A DNA stretch of 49,032 nucleotides, from assembly GCA_001871075.1 (NCBI GenBank), contig MNUP01000047.1, positions 1-49,032 of the forward strand, read 5' to 3'. Of this stretch, positions 39,925 through 48,169 are shown one piece after another (within the stretch, counting starts at the first letter, position 1; each line of letters opens with the position of its first letter). This DNA comes from Candidatus Desantisbacteria bacterium CG1_02_49_89. GTDB lineage: Bacteria; Desantisbacteria; UBA1551. A program made the position numbers and the translations under genes. The notes below the pieces were generated by a model, which saw nothing but the letters and a program-made list of their open reading frames with translations, was not told where the DNA came from and made no database searches.

Positions 39925-41076
39925 ATGAAAACAGCAATTATAAATGGCAGAATTATTACTCCGCTCGAAGAAATAGAAAGCGGAACTGTGCTGATAGACA
40001 ACGGGAAAATAACCGCGGTTGTCAGGGGAAGGCCCAGGACCGGCAGGGATTTCAAGGTAATAGACGCGGGCGGAAAAATAGCGTGCCCGGGATTTATCGA
40101 CCTTCACCTGCAGGGCGGGGGCGGTTCTGATGTTATAGAGGGAACCCCGGAAGCTATATGCAGGGTTGCCCGCACGCACGCCAGATACGGCACCACTTTG
40201 TTCCTGGCAACCACGATAGCCAGGCTGAAAGGAGGCAGGGCCTGCCACCTTAAGGCTATAGCAGAAATGACAGGAAAAGAGACCGGCGGAGCGCGGATAG
40301 CCGGCATTCACCTTGAAGGACCGTTTATCAGCCCGGTAAAAAAAGGTATGATACGCGGGGATTACATAGCGAAGCCTGACATCACCGAGTTGGGGAAGAT
40401 CATAAAGCTGTGCAACGGAACGCTGAAAATGATGACTGTAGCGCCCGAGCTTAAAGGCAGCCTGCCCTTGATAAAAAGGCTTCGCGCAGAGGGCATCATC
40501 CCGTCGCTGGGCCATACTGATACATCTTACGAGGAAGCCATTGCGGGGATAAAAGCTGGCATCAGCCACGCAACGCATTTCTGCAACGCGATGACAGGCC
40601 TGCATCACAGGCTCCCCGGAGCAGTCGGCGCGTGTTTTGATACGGACGTGAGCGTCCAGCTTATCGCTGATATGGTGCATGTCCACCCGGCTGTGGTAAG
40701 GCTGATACTGAAAGTGAAAGGCCTTGACAGGGTCGCGCTGATCACCGATGCGGTGTTGCCTTTGGATATGCCGGACGGTGTTTACGACGGGTACAGGCAG
40801 AAAATAACCGTGAAAAACGGGGTTGTAAGGGGCGTTGGGGGCGTGCTGGCAGGTTCGACCCTGACGCTGGACAGGGCTGTCCGGAATATAAATGCCCTGG
40901 GTGTACCTCTCGCGGATGCGATAAAAATGGCAACGTTTATCCCCGCAAGGATACTGGGCATCGGGAACAGAAAAGGGATATTGAAAAAAGGCGCCGACGC
41001 GGACATCCTTATCATTGACAGGAAGGTGAGCGTGAGCATGGTGATGGTGGGGGGAAAGATAGCGTGGAAAACCTGA
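39925..41076 (+). CDS. nagA: N-acetylglucosamine-6-phosphate deacetylase
   Basis: A 383-residue amidohydrolase that deacetylates GlcNAc-6-P in amino sugar recycling. GKIACPGFIDLHLQGGGG begins the barrel; HLEGPFISPVKKG carries the metal Glu, SLGHTDTSYEEA and THFCNAMTGLHHRLPG the His ligands, and LITDAVLP the catalytic Asp. LAGSTLTLDRAV and the typical urease-like C-terminal beta strands (KGADADILIID) complete the fold. The start is ATG 39925; ATG 39921 is out of frame and the 39910 frame start is before the AAGGAG site. It overlaps recG by 13 bases. Confidence 0.94.
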   Translation: MKTAIINGRIITPLEEIESGTVLIDNGKITAVVRGRPRTGRDFKVIDAGGKIACPGFIDLHLQGGGGSDVIEGTPEAICRVARTHARYGTTLFLATTIARLKGGRACHLKAIAEMTGKETGGARIAGIHLEGPFISPVKKGMIRGDYIAKPDITELGKIIKLCNGTLKMMTVAPELKGSLPLIKRLRAEGIIPSLGHTDTSYEEAIAGIKAGISHATHFCNAMTGLHHRLPGAVGACFDTDVSVQLIADMVHVHPAVVRLILKVKGLDRVALITDAVLPLDMPDGVYDGYRQKITVKNGVVRGVGGVLAGSTLTLDRAVRNINALGVPLADAIKMATFIPARILGIGNRKGILKKGADADILIIDRKVSVSMVMVGGKIAWKT

Positions 41077-43583
41077 AGTCAAATTTCAAATTGCAAAATG
41101 TAAATTGCAAATTGCAGGATCCAGAGACTGAAACTGCAAAGCTGCGGGAAATAATACAGAAGATAAAGAAGCCTTTCGGGCTGGAGGAGAAGAATGGCTG
41201 CACGAACTTCTCCGTCATTGGAGGCTTCAGCAGTTACGTGATGAACTGGGCGCAGAAAGCATTAGATGCAGTATCAGGTATCAAGTATCAAGTGTCAAGT
41301 AAAGGATATATAATAAGCAACCTTAATGAGTTGAAAAAGATATTTGAAGGATATATTTCGGCGAAAATAAATTACAGGGTTGTTCTTTTGAAACAGGGCC
41401 TGCAGGCCATCGGAAAGATCGAAAAGTTCCTTGAAGATCCCGGGGCGTTCAGGGAGGAAATTGCAGGAAAGAAAGCGCGTACCGCACAGGACCTAAGCTC
41501 GCCGGCGCAGTACCTGAAAGGGGTAGGCCCGAAGCGGGCAAGGATACTGGGTAAAGTGGGCGTTGGCACGATCCGCGACCTGCTGATGTATTTTCCGTTC
41601 AGGTACGAGGACCGCAGCCGCCTGACCCTGATCGCGCAGCTGCAGGACGGCGACGAGAAGACGATACAGGCGATCGTAAAAAATCAGAAGCTCATAAGGA
41701 CAAGAAGGGGCATGCTTTTAAAAGTGATCTTGACGGACGGCACCGGAGAGGTCGGCATGGCCTGCTTCAACCAGTATTACCTTAAGGACATACTGATCCC
41801 CGGGACCTCACTTGTCCTGACAGGGAAATTCAGCCGCAGGGAGGCTTCAAGGTCCAGAAGGCTGGAAGTGTCAAGTTTTACCTATGAAGTCCTGCGAAGC
41901 GCGCAGGAAGGTGAGACGCCTGAAGACGAGATGATACACACAAACCGCATCGTCCCCATATACCCCGTCACGGAAAGGCTGAACATGAGGTTTCTGCGCG
42001 CGCTCATAAAACACACGCTTGACGAATATCTTCCCGCCCTTTCAGACAGCATCCCGGCCGGCATAAGGGAAAGGCAGGGGCTTGCGGATTACAGGACAGC
42101 CGTTGAGAACATACATTTCCCGAAGGATCTTGCGATATGCGAGGAAGCGAGGAGGCGGCTGGTCTTTGACGAGTTCTTCTACCTGCAGGCAGCGCTTGCG
42201 GTCGAGAAAAATAAGGTCAAGGCAGCGCCGGGCATAACATTTTCAATACCGCAGGATTTCCTGCCCGGTTTTGAAAAATTGCTTCCGTTCAAACTGACAG
42301 GATCGCAGAGGAAGGTCATAGGGGAAATTTTTGCCGACATGTCCAGCCCCAGGCCTATGAACAGGCTGCTCCAGGGAGACGTAGGTTCCGGAAAAACCGT
42401 AGTCGCGGTCTGCGCCGCATACGCGGCAATGAAGAACGGATTCCAGGTTGTTTTTATGGCCCCGACAGAAATACTTGCTGAACAGCATTTTCTGAACCTG
42501 CGGGAGTTTCTGTCGGGGCTGGGAATAAAGAGCGTGCTCCTCGTGAGCGGTATCAGCAGGAAGGAAAGAGAATCGGTGCTTGAAGATATTGCCGGCGGTG
42601 AGGCGGATATAGCCATAGGAACCCACGCCCTCCTGGAACAGGACGTGCGGTTCGCGAAACTCGGCCTGGCGATAATAGACGAGCAGCACAGGTTCGGGGT
42701 CCTGCAAAGGGCGGGCCTGAGGCAGAAAGGCGCAAATCCGGATGTGCTTGTGATGACCGCAACGCCCATACCCCGCACTCTCGCCCTCACGCTTTACGGC
42801 GACCTTGATGTTTCCGTTATCAGGGAAATGCCCCCCGGCAGGAAAGAGATCAAGACCAGGCTGTTTTCCGGCAACGCTGACAGGGAATCGGTGCAGGAAA
42901 TTGTGAGGGGCGAGATCAGGTCAGGCAGGCAGGTGTATATCGTTTATCCGCTCATCGAGGAATCAGAAAAGATCGACCTGAAAGCCGCCGTAAAGGAGTT
43001 TGAACGCCTTAAAAAAGTATATCCCGAGTTCAGGCTGGGCCTGATGCACGGAAGGCTTCCGCCGGATGAAAAAGATGACATAATGAAAAATTTTAAGAAC
43101 GGGTCGATAAAAATACTGGTGTCAACAACCGTAATAGAGGTCGGCATAGACGTGGCGAACGCTTCCGTGATGCTGATCGAGCACCCGGAGCGGTTCGGGC
43201 TCGCGCAGCTGCACCAGCTCAGGGGAAGGATAGGGCGCGGGGGGTACGAATCCACCTGCATACTGCTCGCAAGCGCAAGGCTCACAGAGGAAGCAAGGGC
43301 GAGGATAAACGCGCTTGTGAGGACAACCGACGGGTTTGAGATAGCGGAGGCGGACCTGGGCATAAGAGGGCCGGGGGAATTCACCGGCACAAGGCAGAGC
43401 GGGATGCTGGATTTCAGGTTGGCTGACCTGGTGAAAGATTTCCGGCTCCTTGAAACAGCGCGCGAGGAGGCTTTCGCTCTTGCAGGCGCGGACCCCGATC
43501 TCAGTTCGGAAGGCAACCGCCCGCTCAAAGAGATGATAAGGACTATTTACAAGGGCAGGGAGAAGCTCCTTAAAGTAGCATAG
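41064..43583 (+). CDS. recG: ATP-dependent DNA helicase RecG with repeat-derived N-terminal segments
   Basis: An 839-residue branched-DNA helicase for fork reversal and recombination. LKGVGPKRARILGKVG starts the wedge/OB region near residue 150; Walker A GDVGSGKT lies near 438, DEQHRFG near 539, TATPIPRTLALTLYGDLD follows, and QLRGRIGRG gives motif VI. The start is GTG 41064, inside the end of nagA, with GGGGG upstream. The first codons (NLKSNFKLQNVNCKLQ) are made of GTCAAATTTCAAATTGCAAA-type words, and SGIKYQVSSKG near residue 74 comes from ATCAAGTATCAAGTGTCAAG. The N-terminal 130 residues are therefore partly built from repeats. Confidence 0.93.
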   Translation: MENLKSNFKLQNVNCKLQDPETETAKLREIIQKIKKPFGLEEKNGCTNFSVIGGFSSYVMNWAQKALDAVSGIKYQVSSKGYIISNLNELKKIFEGYISAKINYRVVLLKQGLQAIGKIEKFLEDPGAFREEIAGKKARTAQDLSSPAQYLKGVGPKRARILGKVGVGTIRDLLMYFPFRYEDRSRLTLIAQLQDGDEKTIQAIVKNQKLIRTRRGMLLKVILTDGTGEVGMACFNQYYLKDILIPGTSLVLTGKFSRREASRSRRLEVSSFTYEVLRSAQEGETPEDEMIHTNRIVPIYPVTERLNMRFLRALIKHTLDEYLPALSDSIPAGIRERQGLADYRTAVENIHFPKDLAICEEARRRLVFDEFFYLQAALAVEKNKVKAAPGITFSIPQDFLPGFEKLLPFKLTGSQRKVIGEIFADMSSPRPMNRLLQGDVGSGKTVVAVCAAYAAMKNGFQVVFMAPTEILAEQHFLNLREFLSGLGIKSVLLVSGISRKERESVLEDIAGGEADIAIGTHALLEQDVRFAKLGLAIIDEQHRFGVLQRAGLRQKGANPDVLVMTATPIPRTLALTLYGDLDVSVIREMPPGRKEIKTRLFSGNADRESVQEIVRGEIRSGRQVYIVYPLIEESEKIDLKAAVKEFERLKKVYPEFRLGLMHGRLPPDEKDDIMKNFKNGSIKILVSTTVIEVGIDVANASVMLIEHPERFGLAQLHQLRGRIGRGGYESTCILLASARLTEEARARINALVRTTDGFEIAEADLGIRGPGEFTGTRQSGMLDFRLADLVKDFRLLETAREEAFALAGADPDLSSEGNRPLKEMIRTIYKGREKLLKVA
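41078..41117. repeat. TTCAAATTGCAAAATGTAAA words in the recG N-terminus
   Basis: Iterations of CAAATTGCAAAATG-type words are translated from the fifth codon of RecG onward. The word belongs to the GTCAAATCGCAAA intergenic family. Confidence 0.8.
41271..41304. repeat. TATCAAGTATCAAGTGTCAA words inside recG
   Basis: The same word as in the gap at 37297-37328. It is in frame and encodes IKYQVSSK. Confidence 0.82.
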
Positions 43584-43596
43584 GACCTTAATCAAA

Positions 43597-43828
43597 AAGC
43601 GTGTCAACGTATCAGCGTGTCAACGTGTCAAAGTAAAAACAAGGATTTTGAAATTGTCCCAAAGGGACTCCGTATCCCCGACGGTATGTCGGGGCATCGG
43701 AGTAACTTAGGGCTTCAGCCTTGATTTTAGAACCGGTATTCGTCGTTTGCTGACGCGATTTTTTCATAATCGGTGTAATAATTTTTAATCACCGTAATCA
43801 TTATTTAATAATCACTGTAATCAATTTT
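43597..43828. repeat. Composite intergenic repeat upstream of priA
   Basis: Modules in the same order as 23478-23610 (GTGTCAACGTATCAGCGTGT, ACAAGGATTTTG, TAACTTAGGGCTTCAGCC, AATCACCGTAATCA words). An additional segment 43655-43701 (TCCCAAAGGGACTCC plus a CCCCGAC...GTCGGGG hairpin) is inserted between the second and third modules. Confidence 0.82.
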
Positions 43829-43840
43829 CCGAAGGAAGAA

Positions 43841-45943
43841 ATGAAGATAGCGGAAGTGGTCCTGCCCATACCTGTTGACAAATCTTTTTCCTACTCAGTC
43901 CCGGAAGCTTTTGCCGCGCAGTTACGTGCGGGAATGAGGGTGAAGGTACCGTTCGGCAACAGGAAACTGACCGGGTTTGTCATTAAAACGTCCGACGTCC
44001 GACGTCCGACGTCCGACGGGAAAATATTAAAAGATATTATAAATACGGTAGACGAAGAACCCGTGATAAACGCGGAAATAATGAAGCTGTGCGAGTGGAT
44101 CTCCTCCTATTATTTCTGCCCGCTGGGCAAGGTCCTGCATGCGGCAGTACCGGTCAGAGACAGTCGTGCGTCGCCCTTGCGGGTCGTGCGTCGTGCGCAG
44201 GAAACTTCCGAAAACAGTGGCCTGTGGCCAGTGGCCAGTTGCCAGCAAGATGATCAAAACTTAATTTCCGGCAGTCAACTCACCACTGACCACTCACCAC
44301 TCACCACTAATTTACCGGTGCTGACAGGAGAGCAGGAAAGCGCGGTCGGGCAGGTAAAGGCCTGCATCGAAAGCGGGAAGCACGGGGTTTTCCTGTTCGA
44401 AGGCCCGCCGCGTTCAGGCAAGACAGAATCATGCATGCGCGCGATAGCGCTTGCAAGGAAAAAAAATCGAAGAGTACTTGTGCTTGTTCCCGAGATCTCC
44501 GCCCTGGCCGCGCTTGCCGGCAGGTTAAAAACAAGGTTTGCGGGAGAAAGGATCGCGGTCCTGCACAGCGACCTCAAGCAGAAAGACTATGATTCTGTGT
44601 GGTGCGGCATAAAGAGGGGAGAAGCGGATATCGTGGCAGGGACCCGTTCCGCGGTTTTCTGCCCGGTTGAAAACATCGGCCTTATAGTGGTTGAAAGTGA
44701 GGAAGACGGAAGTTTTAAGGAACAGATGGAGCCAAGGTACCATGCCAGGGACGCTGCGGTGGAAAGAGGGAGGATCTGCGGCGCGGCCGTGATACTTAAG
44801 TCCGGCTCTCCATCGATGGAATCGCATTATTCCGCGGTAAAAGGAAGGTATATTCTGTGCGGTTTTTCCGTTCCGCAGGGCGGCGGCGAAGTGCCTGAGG
44901 TTGAAATAATCGACAAGAATCAAGCCCGGCAGGTCAGGCAGAAAAGCTGGATCTTTTCCTCCAGGCTCATAGAAGCAATAAGGTTAAAGCTTGAAACAGG
45001 CGAAAAAATATTTCTTTTCCTGAACAGGCGCGGGTTTGCCTCGCTGCTTTTGTGCGATGAATGCGGGAAGGGAATGCACTGCCCCGGGTGCGGGGTGCCC
45101 CTGACTTTCCACAAGCCGGACCTGCTTCTCTGCCACCGCTGCAACTACAGCGTAAAGGCGCCGGATACCTGCCCGGACTGCGGGAAAAAGAGCATGCGGC
45201 GTTTCGGCATGGGCACTCAGCAGGCTTTCGACGAGCTAAAAAGGCTTTTTCCGCAAACCCCTTCCGGCAGGCTTGATGCGGATGCGGCAAAGGACGTGCT
45301 GTCAGCCGGGCAGATACTGGCGGATTTCAGGGCCGGAAAAACCAGGATCCTTGTTGGAACACAGATGGCCGCCGGGGAAGAGCTTGGCGGGTTCGGGCTG
45401 CTGGGCGTGGTGCTTGCGGATTTTTCAATGAATATTCCCGACTTCAGGAGCCCGGAGCGCACATACCAGATCATATCAAGGCTGATGGGCGGCCTGGCCG
45501 CAAAGGAAGGCGGAAGCAGGCCTTTGGTAATAATCCAGACATACAATCCAAATCACTACGTTTTCAGCGCGCTGAAAGAGGGATATGATTCCTTCTTCAG
45601 GGATGAATCGAGGATAAGGCGCCGCCTGAGATATCCTCCTTTTTCAAGCCTTATCAACTTAATAATATCCGCAGGTACCGAGCAGAAGAGCGCGCAGGCA
45701 GCGGAAAAGATCAGGGAGGCGCTTGCGGCAAGAAAGGGCGCCGCAGGGCGTTCGGGCAGGTTTGACATGCTTGGGCCCGCGCCGGCGCCGGTCCCGGTGA
45801 TTAGGGGAAAATACAGGTACGAGATAATGCTCAAGGGTAAAAAAACCGCTCTGGATAAACTGGTTGACACCGTGGCGGAACAGCGGTTCGGGTCAAAAAC
45901 AGAAAAGGTTGCAGTGGACGTGGACCCGATAAGGATGCTCTAA
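43841..45943 (+). CDS. priA: Primosomal protein N' (PriA) with degenerate helicase motifs and repeat inserts
   Basis: A 700-residue PriA family protein for replication restart. The 3'-DNA-binding domain (VVLPIPVDKSFSYSVP, MRVKVPFGNRKLTGFVI), Walker A GPPRSGKTE (about 188-196) and eight zinc cysteines (CDEC, CPGC, CHRC, CPDC) are present. The motif that is normally DEEH reads ESEE (VVESEEDGS, about 283-291). The GTQM region lacks the KGHDF motif (GTQMAAGEELGGF), and the usual GRAGR motif VI reads LMGGLAAKEGG. Helicase action is therefore doubtful. Two regions are repeat-built: SDVRRPTSDG (43991-44018) and RDSRASPL...TTNLP (44156-44311). ATG 43841 follows AAGGAAG. Confidence 0.88.
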   Translation: MKIAEVVLPIPVDKSFSYSVPEAFAAQLRAGMRVKVPFGNRKLTGFVIKTSDVRRPTSDGKILKDIINTVDEEPVINAEIMKLCEWISSYYFCPLGKVLHAAVPVRDSRASPLRVVRRAQETSENSGLWPVASCQQDDQNLISGSQLTTDHSPLTTNLPVLTGEQESAVGQVKACIESGKHGVFLFEGPPRSGKTESCMRAIALARKKNRRVLVLVPEISALAALAGRLKTRFAGERIAVLHSDLKQKDYDSVWCGIKRGEADIVAGTRSAVFCPVENIGLIVVESEEDGSFKEQMEPRYHARDAAVERGRICGAAVILKSGSPSMESHYSAVKGRYILCGFSVPQGGGEVPEVEIIDKNQARQVRQKSWIFSSRLIEAIRLKLETGEKIFLFLNRRGFASLLLCDECGKGMHCPGCGVPLTFHKPDLLLCHRCNYSVKAPDTCPDCGKKSMRRFGMGTQQAFDELKRLFPQTPSGRLDADAAKDVLSAGQILADFRAGKTRILVGTQMAAGEELGGFGLLGVVLADFSMNIPDFRSPERTYQIISRLMGGLAAKEGGSRPLVIIQTYNPNHYVFSALKEGYDSFFRDESRIRRRLRYPPFSSLINLIISAGTEQKSAQAAEKIREALAARKGAAGRSGRFDMLGPAPAPVPVIRGKYRYEIMLKGKKTALDKLVDTVAEQRFGSKTEKVAVDVDPIRML
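43991..44018. repeat. Four TCCGACG units inside priA
   Basis: A 7-bp unit repeated four times exactly; encodes DVRRPTSDG. Related GACGCTCGACGTCCGAC words occur inside trmD. Confidence 0.92.
44156..44311. repeat. Compound repeat insert (about 156 bp) inside priA
   Basis: Contains GTCGTGCGTCGCCCTTGCG with GTCGTGCGTCGTGCG, then GTGGCCTGTGGCCAGTGGCC, then ACTCACCACTGACCACTCAC words. Each is a member of, or close to, an intergenic word family. It forms a spacer between the DNA-binding domain and the ATPase core. Confidence 0.85.
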
Positions 45944-45967
45944 AAACGATAAAAACATTGATTTTTC

Positions 45968-45995
45968 TTGAAATTGCCGAAAAATATGATATAAT
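45968..45995 (+). promoter_or_regulatory. Promoter for rpe, adjacent to the start codon
   Basis: TTGAAA (45968-45973) and TATAAT (45990-45995), 16 bases apart. The ATG at 46006 is ten bases past the -10, so the transcript would have almost no leader. Confidence 0.75.
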
Positions 45996-46005
45996 AATAC
46001 TCCTA

Positions 46006-46668
46006 ATGAATAGAAGAAATATAAAGATCGCGCCGTCAATCCTGTCAGCGGATTTCGCGAATCTTGAGAAAGAAATAAAAAGGGTCGAAAATGCCGGGGC
46101 GGACCTGCTGCACGTTGACGTTATGGACGGGCATTTCGTGCCCAATATCACCATAGGGCCGCCGGTTATCAGCGCGATAAGCGGAAAAACAAAACTTCCG
46201 CTTGACGTCCACCTGATGATCGAAGACCCGGATCCCTGCATAGACAGTTACATAGACGCGGGCGCGTCGTTCCTGAGCGTCCACGCGGAAGCGTGCAGGC
46301 ATTTGCAACGCACTCTTTCAAGCATCGCGGCCAGGAAAGTAAAACCCGGAGTGGCGCTTAACCCGGCAACACCCCTCGACGCGATAAAATACGTGCTTAA
46401 GGACGTTTCGTTCGTCCTTCTGATGACAGTGAACCCGGGATTCGGCGGGCAGAAGTTCATTCCGGCGGTCCTTGAAAAGATCAGGGAGCTGAGCAGTAAA
46501 ATAGCCGCGGAAGGCCTTGATATCGACATCGAGGTTGACGGGGGAATAAACGAAGAGACCGCTCAAAAAGTGATAGACGCGGGAGCCAATATCCTGGTAG
46601 CCGGTTACGCGATCTACAGGGGCGATTCACGTAAAGTCATCAGGGCGCTTAGGAACGCAGGAGATTAA
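46006..46668 (+). CDS. rpe: Ribulose-phosphate 3-epimerase
   Basis: A 220-residue TIM barrel enzyme of the pentose phosphate pathway. IAPSILSADFANLEKEI, HVDVMDGHFVPNITIGPP, LDVHLMIEDPD, TVNPGFGGQKFIP and EVDGGINEETA show all catalytic and metal residues. The start is ATG 46006 because conserved sequence begins right after (KIAPSILS); there is no Shine-Dalgarno sequence, and the -10 box lies ten bases upstream. Translation from a leaderless or near-leaderless transcript is likely. Confidence 0.96.
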   Translation: MNRRNIKIAPSILSADFANLEKEIKRVENAGADLLHVDVMDGHFVPNITIGPPVISAISGKTKLPLDVHLMIEDPDPCIDSYIDAGASFLSVHAEACRHLQRTLSSIAARKVKPGVALNPATPLDAIKYVLKDVSFVLLMTVNPGFGGQKFIPAVLEKIRELSSKIAAEGLDIDIEVDGGINEETAQKVIDAGANILVAGYAIYRGDSRKVIRALRNAGD

Positions 46669-46671
46669 AAT

Positions 46672-46803
46672 AAGTCTATAAGTTTACAGAGTTTACAAAG
46701 TTTACAGAGTTTATCCCGAAGAGATCCCTTTGGGACAAGCAAATTCTTATCGCTGCAATCGTTTTAATCTGTGTAATCATTTTTAAATAATCGGCGTAAT
46801 CAA
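46672..46803. repeat. Composite intergenic repeat upstream of rpsP
   Basis: AGTTTACAGAGTTTACAAAG iterations, CCGAAGAGATCCCTTTGGG followed by ACAA, then ATCGCTGCAATCG, GTGTAATCA and CGGCGTAATCA words. It ends 13 bases before the AAGGAGG of rpsP. Confidence 0.82.
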
Positions 46804-46827
46804 TCTTTTGGCGAAAAGGAGGCAATA

Positions 46828-47118
46828 TTGCTTAAAATCAGGCTTCGCAGGATGGGTAAAATCAACAGACCCTATTACAAAATAGTAGTTTGCAATTCCA
46901 GTGTTGCATCGAAAACCGGAAAGTACATAGATACTGTCGGACAGTATATTCCCAAACGCAAACCCCCGGTCATCGAGATAAACAGGGAAAAGTTAGATTC
47001 CTGGGTTAAAAAGGGAGCCGCGGTTTCGGATACCGTGGGATTCCTTCTGAAATCAGGCAGATCAGTTGAAGAGGAAAAACCTGCAGTTGTGACAGAAGCT
47101 GCGGGAACCAGTGGATAG
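46828..47118 (+). CDS. rpsP: 30S ribosomal protein S16
   Basis: A 96-residue small-subunit protein: LKIRLRRMGKINRPYYKIVV at the N-terminus and IDTVGQYIPKRKPPVIEINREK in the middle are family signatures. The start is TTG 46828 with AAGGAGG five bases before it. A charged tail, EEEKPAVVTEAAGTSG, extends past the usual end. First gene of the rpsP-khpA-trmD-rplS-rnhB unit. Confidence 0.96.
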   Translation: MLKIRLRRMGKINRPYYKIVVCNSSVASKTGKYIDTVGQYIPKRKPPVIEINREKLDSWVKKGAAVSDTVGFLLKSGRSVEEEKPAVVTEAAGTSG

Positions 47119-47187
47119 TGGCCAACAATTCCCACACCACCACTTTTTACTAAAAAACACTTATTCTTTTTCCGGGAGGAGGACTGA

Positions 47188-47418
47188 ATGAAGACGCTGG
47201 TTGAGTATATCGTAAAATGCATTGTGGACAAGAAGGATGAGGTTGAAGTAAAATCCGTGGAGGGCGACAAATCGATTGTTTTGGAAATCAAGGTAGCACA
47301 GGAAGATATGGGAAAAGTCATAGGCAAGGAGGGCAGGACTATAAAAGCAATACGCACCCTGCTTGGAGCAGCCGCGACGAAGATCGGCAAGAAAGTAATG
47401 GTTGAGCTCCTGCAATAA
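47188..47418 (+). CDS. khpA: KH-domain RNA-binding protein KhpA
   Basis: A 76-residue protein with a single KH domain; the RNA-binding GKVIGKEGRTIKAIR loop carries GxxG. KhpA acts with KhpB (Jag/EloR) in RNA binding and cell-wall elongation control in some bacteria. It follows rpsP as usual. GGGAGGAGG precedes ATG 47188. rimM, normally next, is absent and trmD follows after 20 bases. Confidence 0.95.
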   Translation: MKTLVEYIVKCIVDKKDEVEVKSVEGDKSIVLEIKVAQEDMGKVIGKEGRTIKAIRTLLGAAATKIGKKVMVELLQ

Positions 47419-47438
47419 GAAAAGGTTCCCGGGTTACT

Positions 47439-48167
47439 ATGTTAAAAATTGATGTTCTGACGCTCTTTCCGAAAATGTTCGAAGGTCCCCTTACTGAAAG
47501 CATGCTCAGAAGAGCCCGGGAGAAGAAGCTTTTAGGGATAAAGATAATTGACATCAGGAACTTCACTTCCGACAAGCACAGGACCGCGGACGACTCTGCC
47601 TATGGCGGCGGCGGGATGGTATTAAAACCGGAGCCGATCTTTAAGGCGGTCGAGTTCCTTAAAAAGCAGTCGTGCGTCATACGTCGTAAGTCGTACGTTA
47701 AAGAAAAAAAACGCTCGACGCTCGACGCTCGACGTCCGACGGTTGTGCTGATGGCTCCCGACGGGAAGACGTTCGACCAGCAGGCCGCAAAAAGGCTCGC
47801 AAAAAAGAAACACCTGATTTTCATATGCGGGCATTACGAGGGGGTGGACGAAAGGATAAGGAAGATCGCCGACGAGGAAATTTCGATAGGCGATTACGTC
47901 CTTACGGGCGGCGAGATCCCCGCGATGGCCGTTATAGATGCGGTGGCAAGAATGGTGGAAGGCGTGGTGGGGAATAAAGAGGCAGCGGTCAGGGATTCAT
48001 TTTACAGCGGCATCCTGGATTGGCCCCATTACACCCGTCCCGGTAAATTCAGGAATATGAAGGTTCCGGATGTTCTTCTTTCCGGTAACCACAGGAAGAT
48101 AGAGGAGTGGCGCGAAAAAAAAGCGTTTGAACGCACGAAGAAACGACGCCCCGACCTCCTTAAATAA
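47439..48167 (+). CDS. trmD: tRNA (guanine-N1)-methyltransferase with repeat insert
   Basis: A 242-residue SPOUT methyltransferase that makes m1G37 in tRNAs reading CUN, CCN and CGG codons. FPKMFEGPLTESMLRRA, DDSAYGGGGMVLKPEPIF, the knot residues CGHYEGVDERI, SIGDYVLTGGE and LDWPHYTRP are intact. Between FLKKQ and VVLMAPDGK lies SCVIRRKSYVKEKKRSTLDA plus RRPT, encoded by GTCGTGCGTCATACGTCG and GACGCTCGACGCTCGACG words (47669-47743). It is an insertion in the variable loop before the knot. The preceding bases give a weak ribosome binding site near GGTTCCCGGG. Confidence 0.95.
   Translation: MLKIDVLTLFPKMFEGPLTESMLRRAREKKLLGIKIIDIRNFTSDKHRTADDSAYGGGGMVLKPEPIFKAVEFLKKQSCVIRRKSYVKEKKRSTLDARRPTVVLMAPDGKTFDQQAAKRLAKKKHLIFICGHYEGVDERIRKIADEEISIGDYVLTGGEIPAMAVIDAVARMVEGVVGNKEAAVRDSFYSGILDWPHYTRPGKFRNMKVPDVLLSGNHRKIEEWREKKAFERTKKRRPDLLK
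47669..47743. repeat. Compound word repeat inside trmD
   Basis: Two word types, GTCGTGCGTCATACGTCG and CGCTCGACGCTCGACGTCC, lie side by side. The first is the CGTGCGTCGTGCATCG intergenic family (18585, 48195); the second is related to the priA TCCGACG array. Confidence 0.85.
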
Positions 48168-48169
48168 AG

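Noticed and set aside
39901-41082. A 393-codon open frame on the minus strand over nagA
   Set aside because: It mirrors nagA almost end to end, has no recognisable domain and arises from codon bias on the coding strand.
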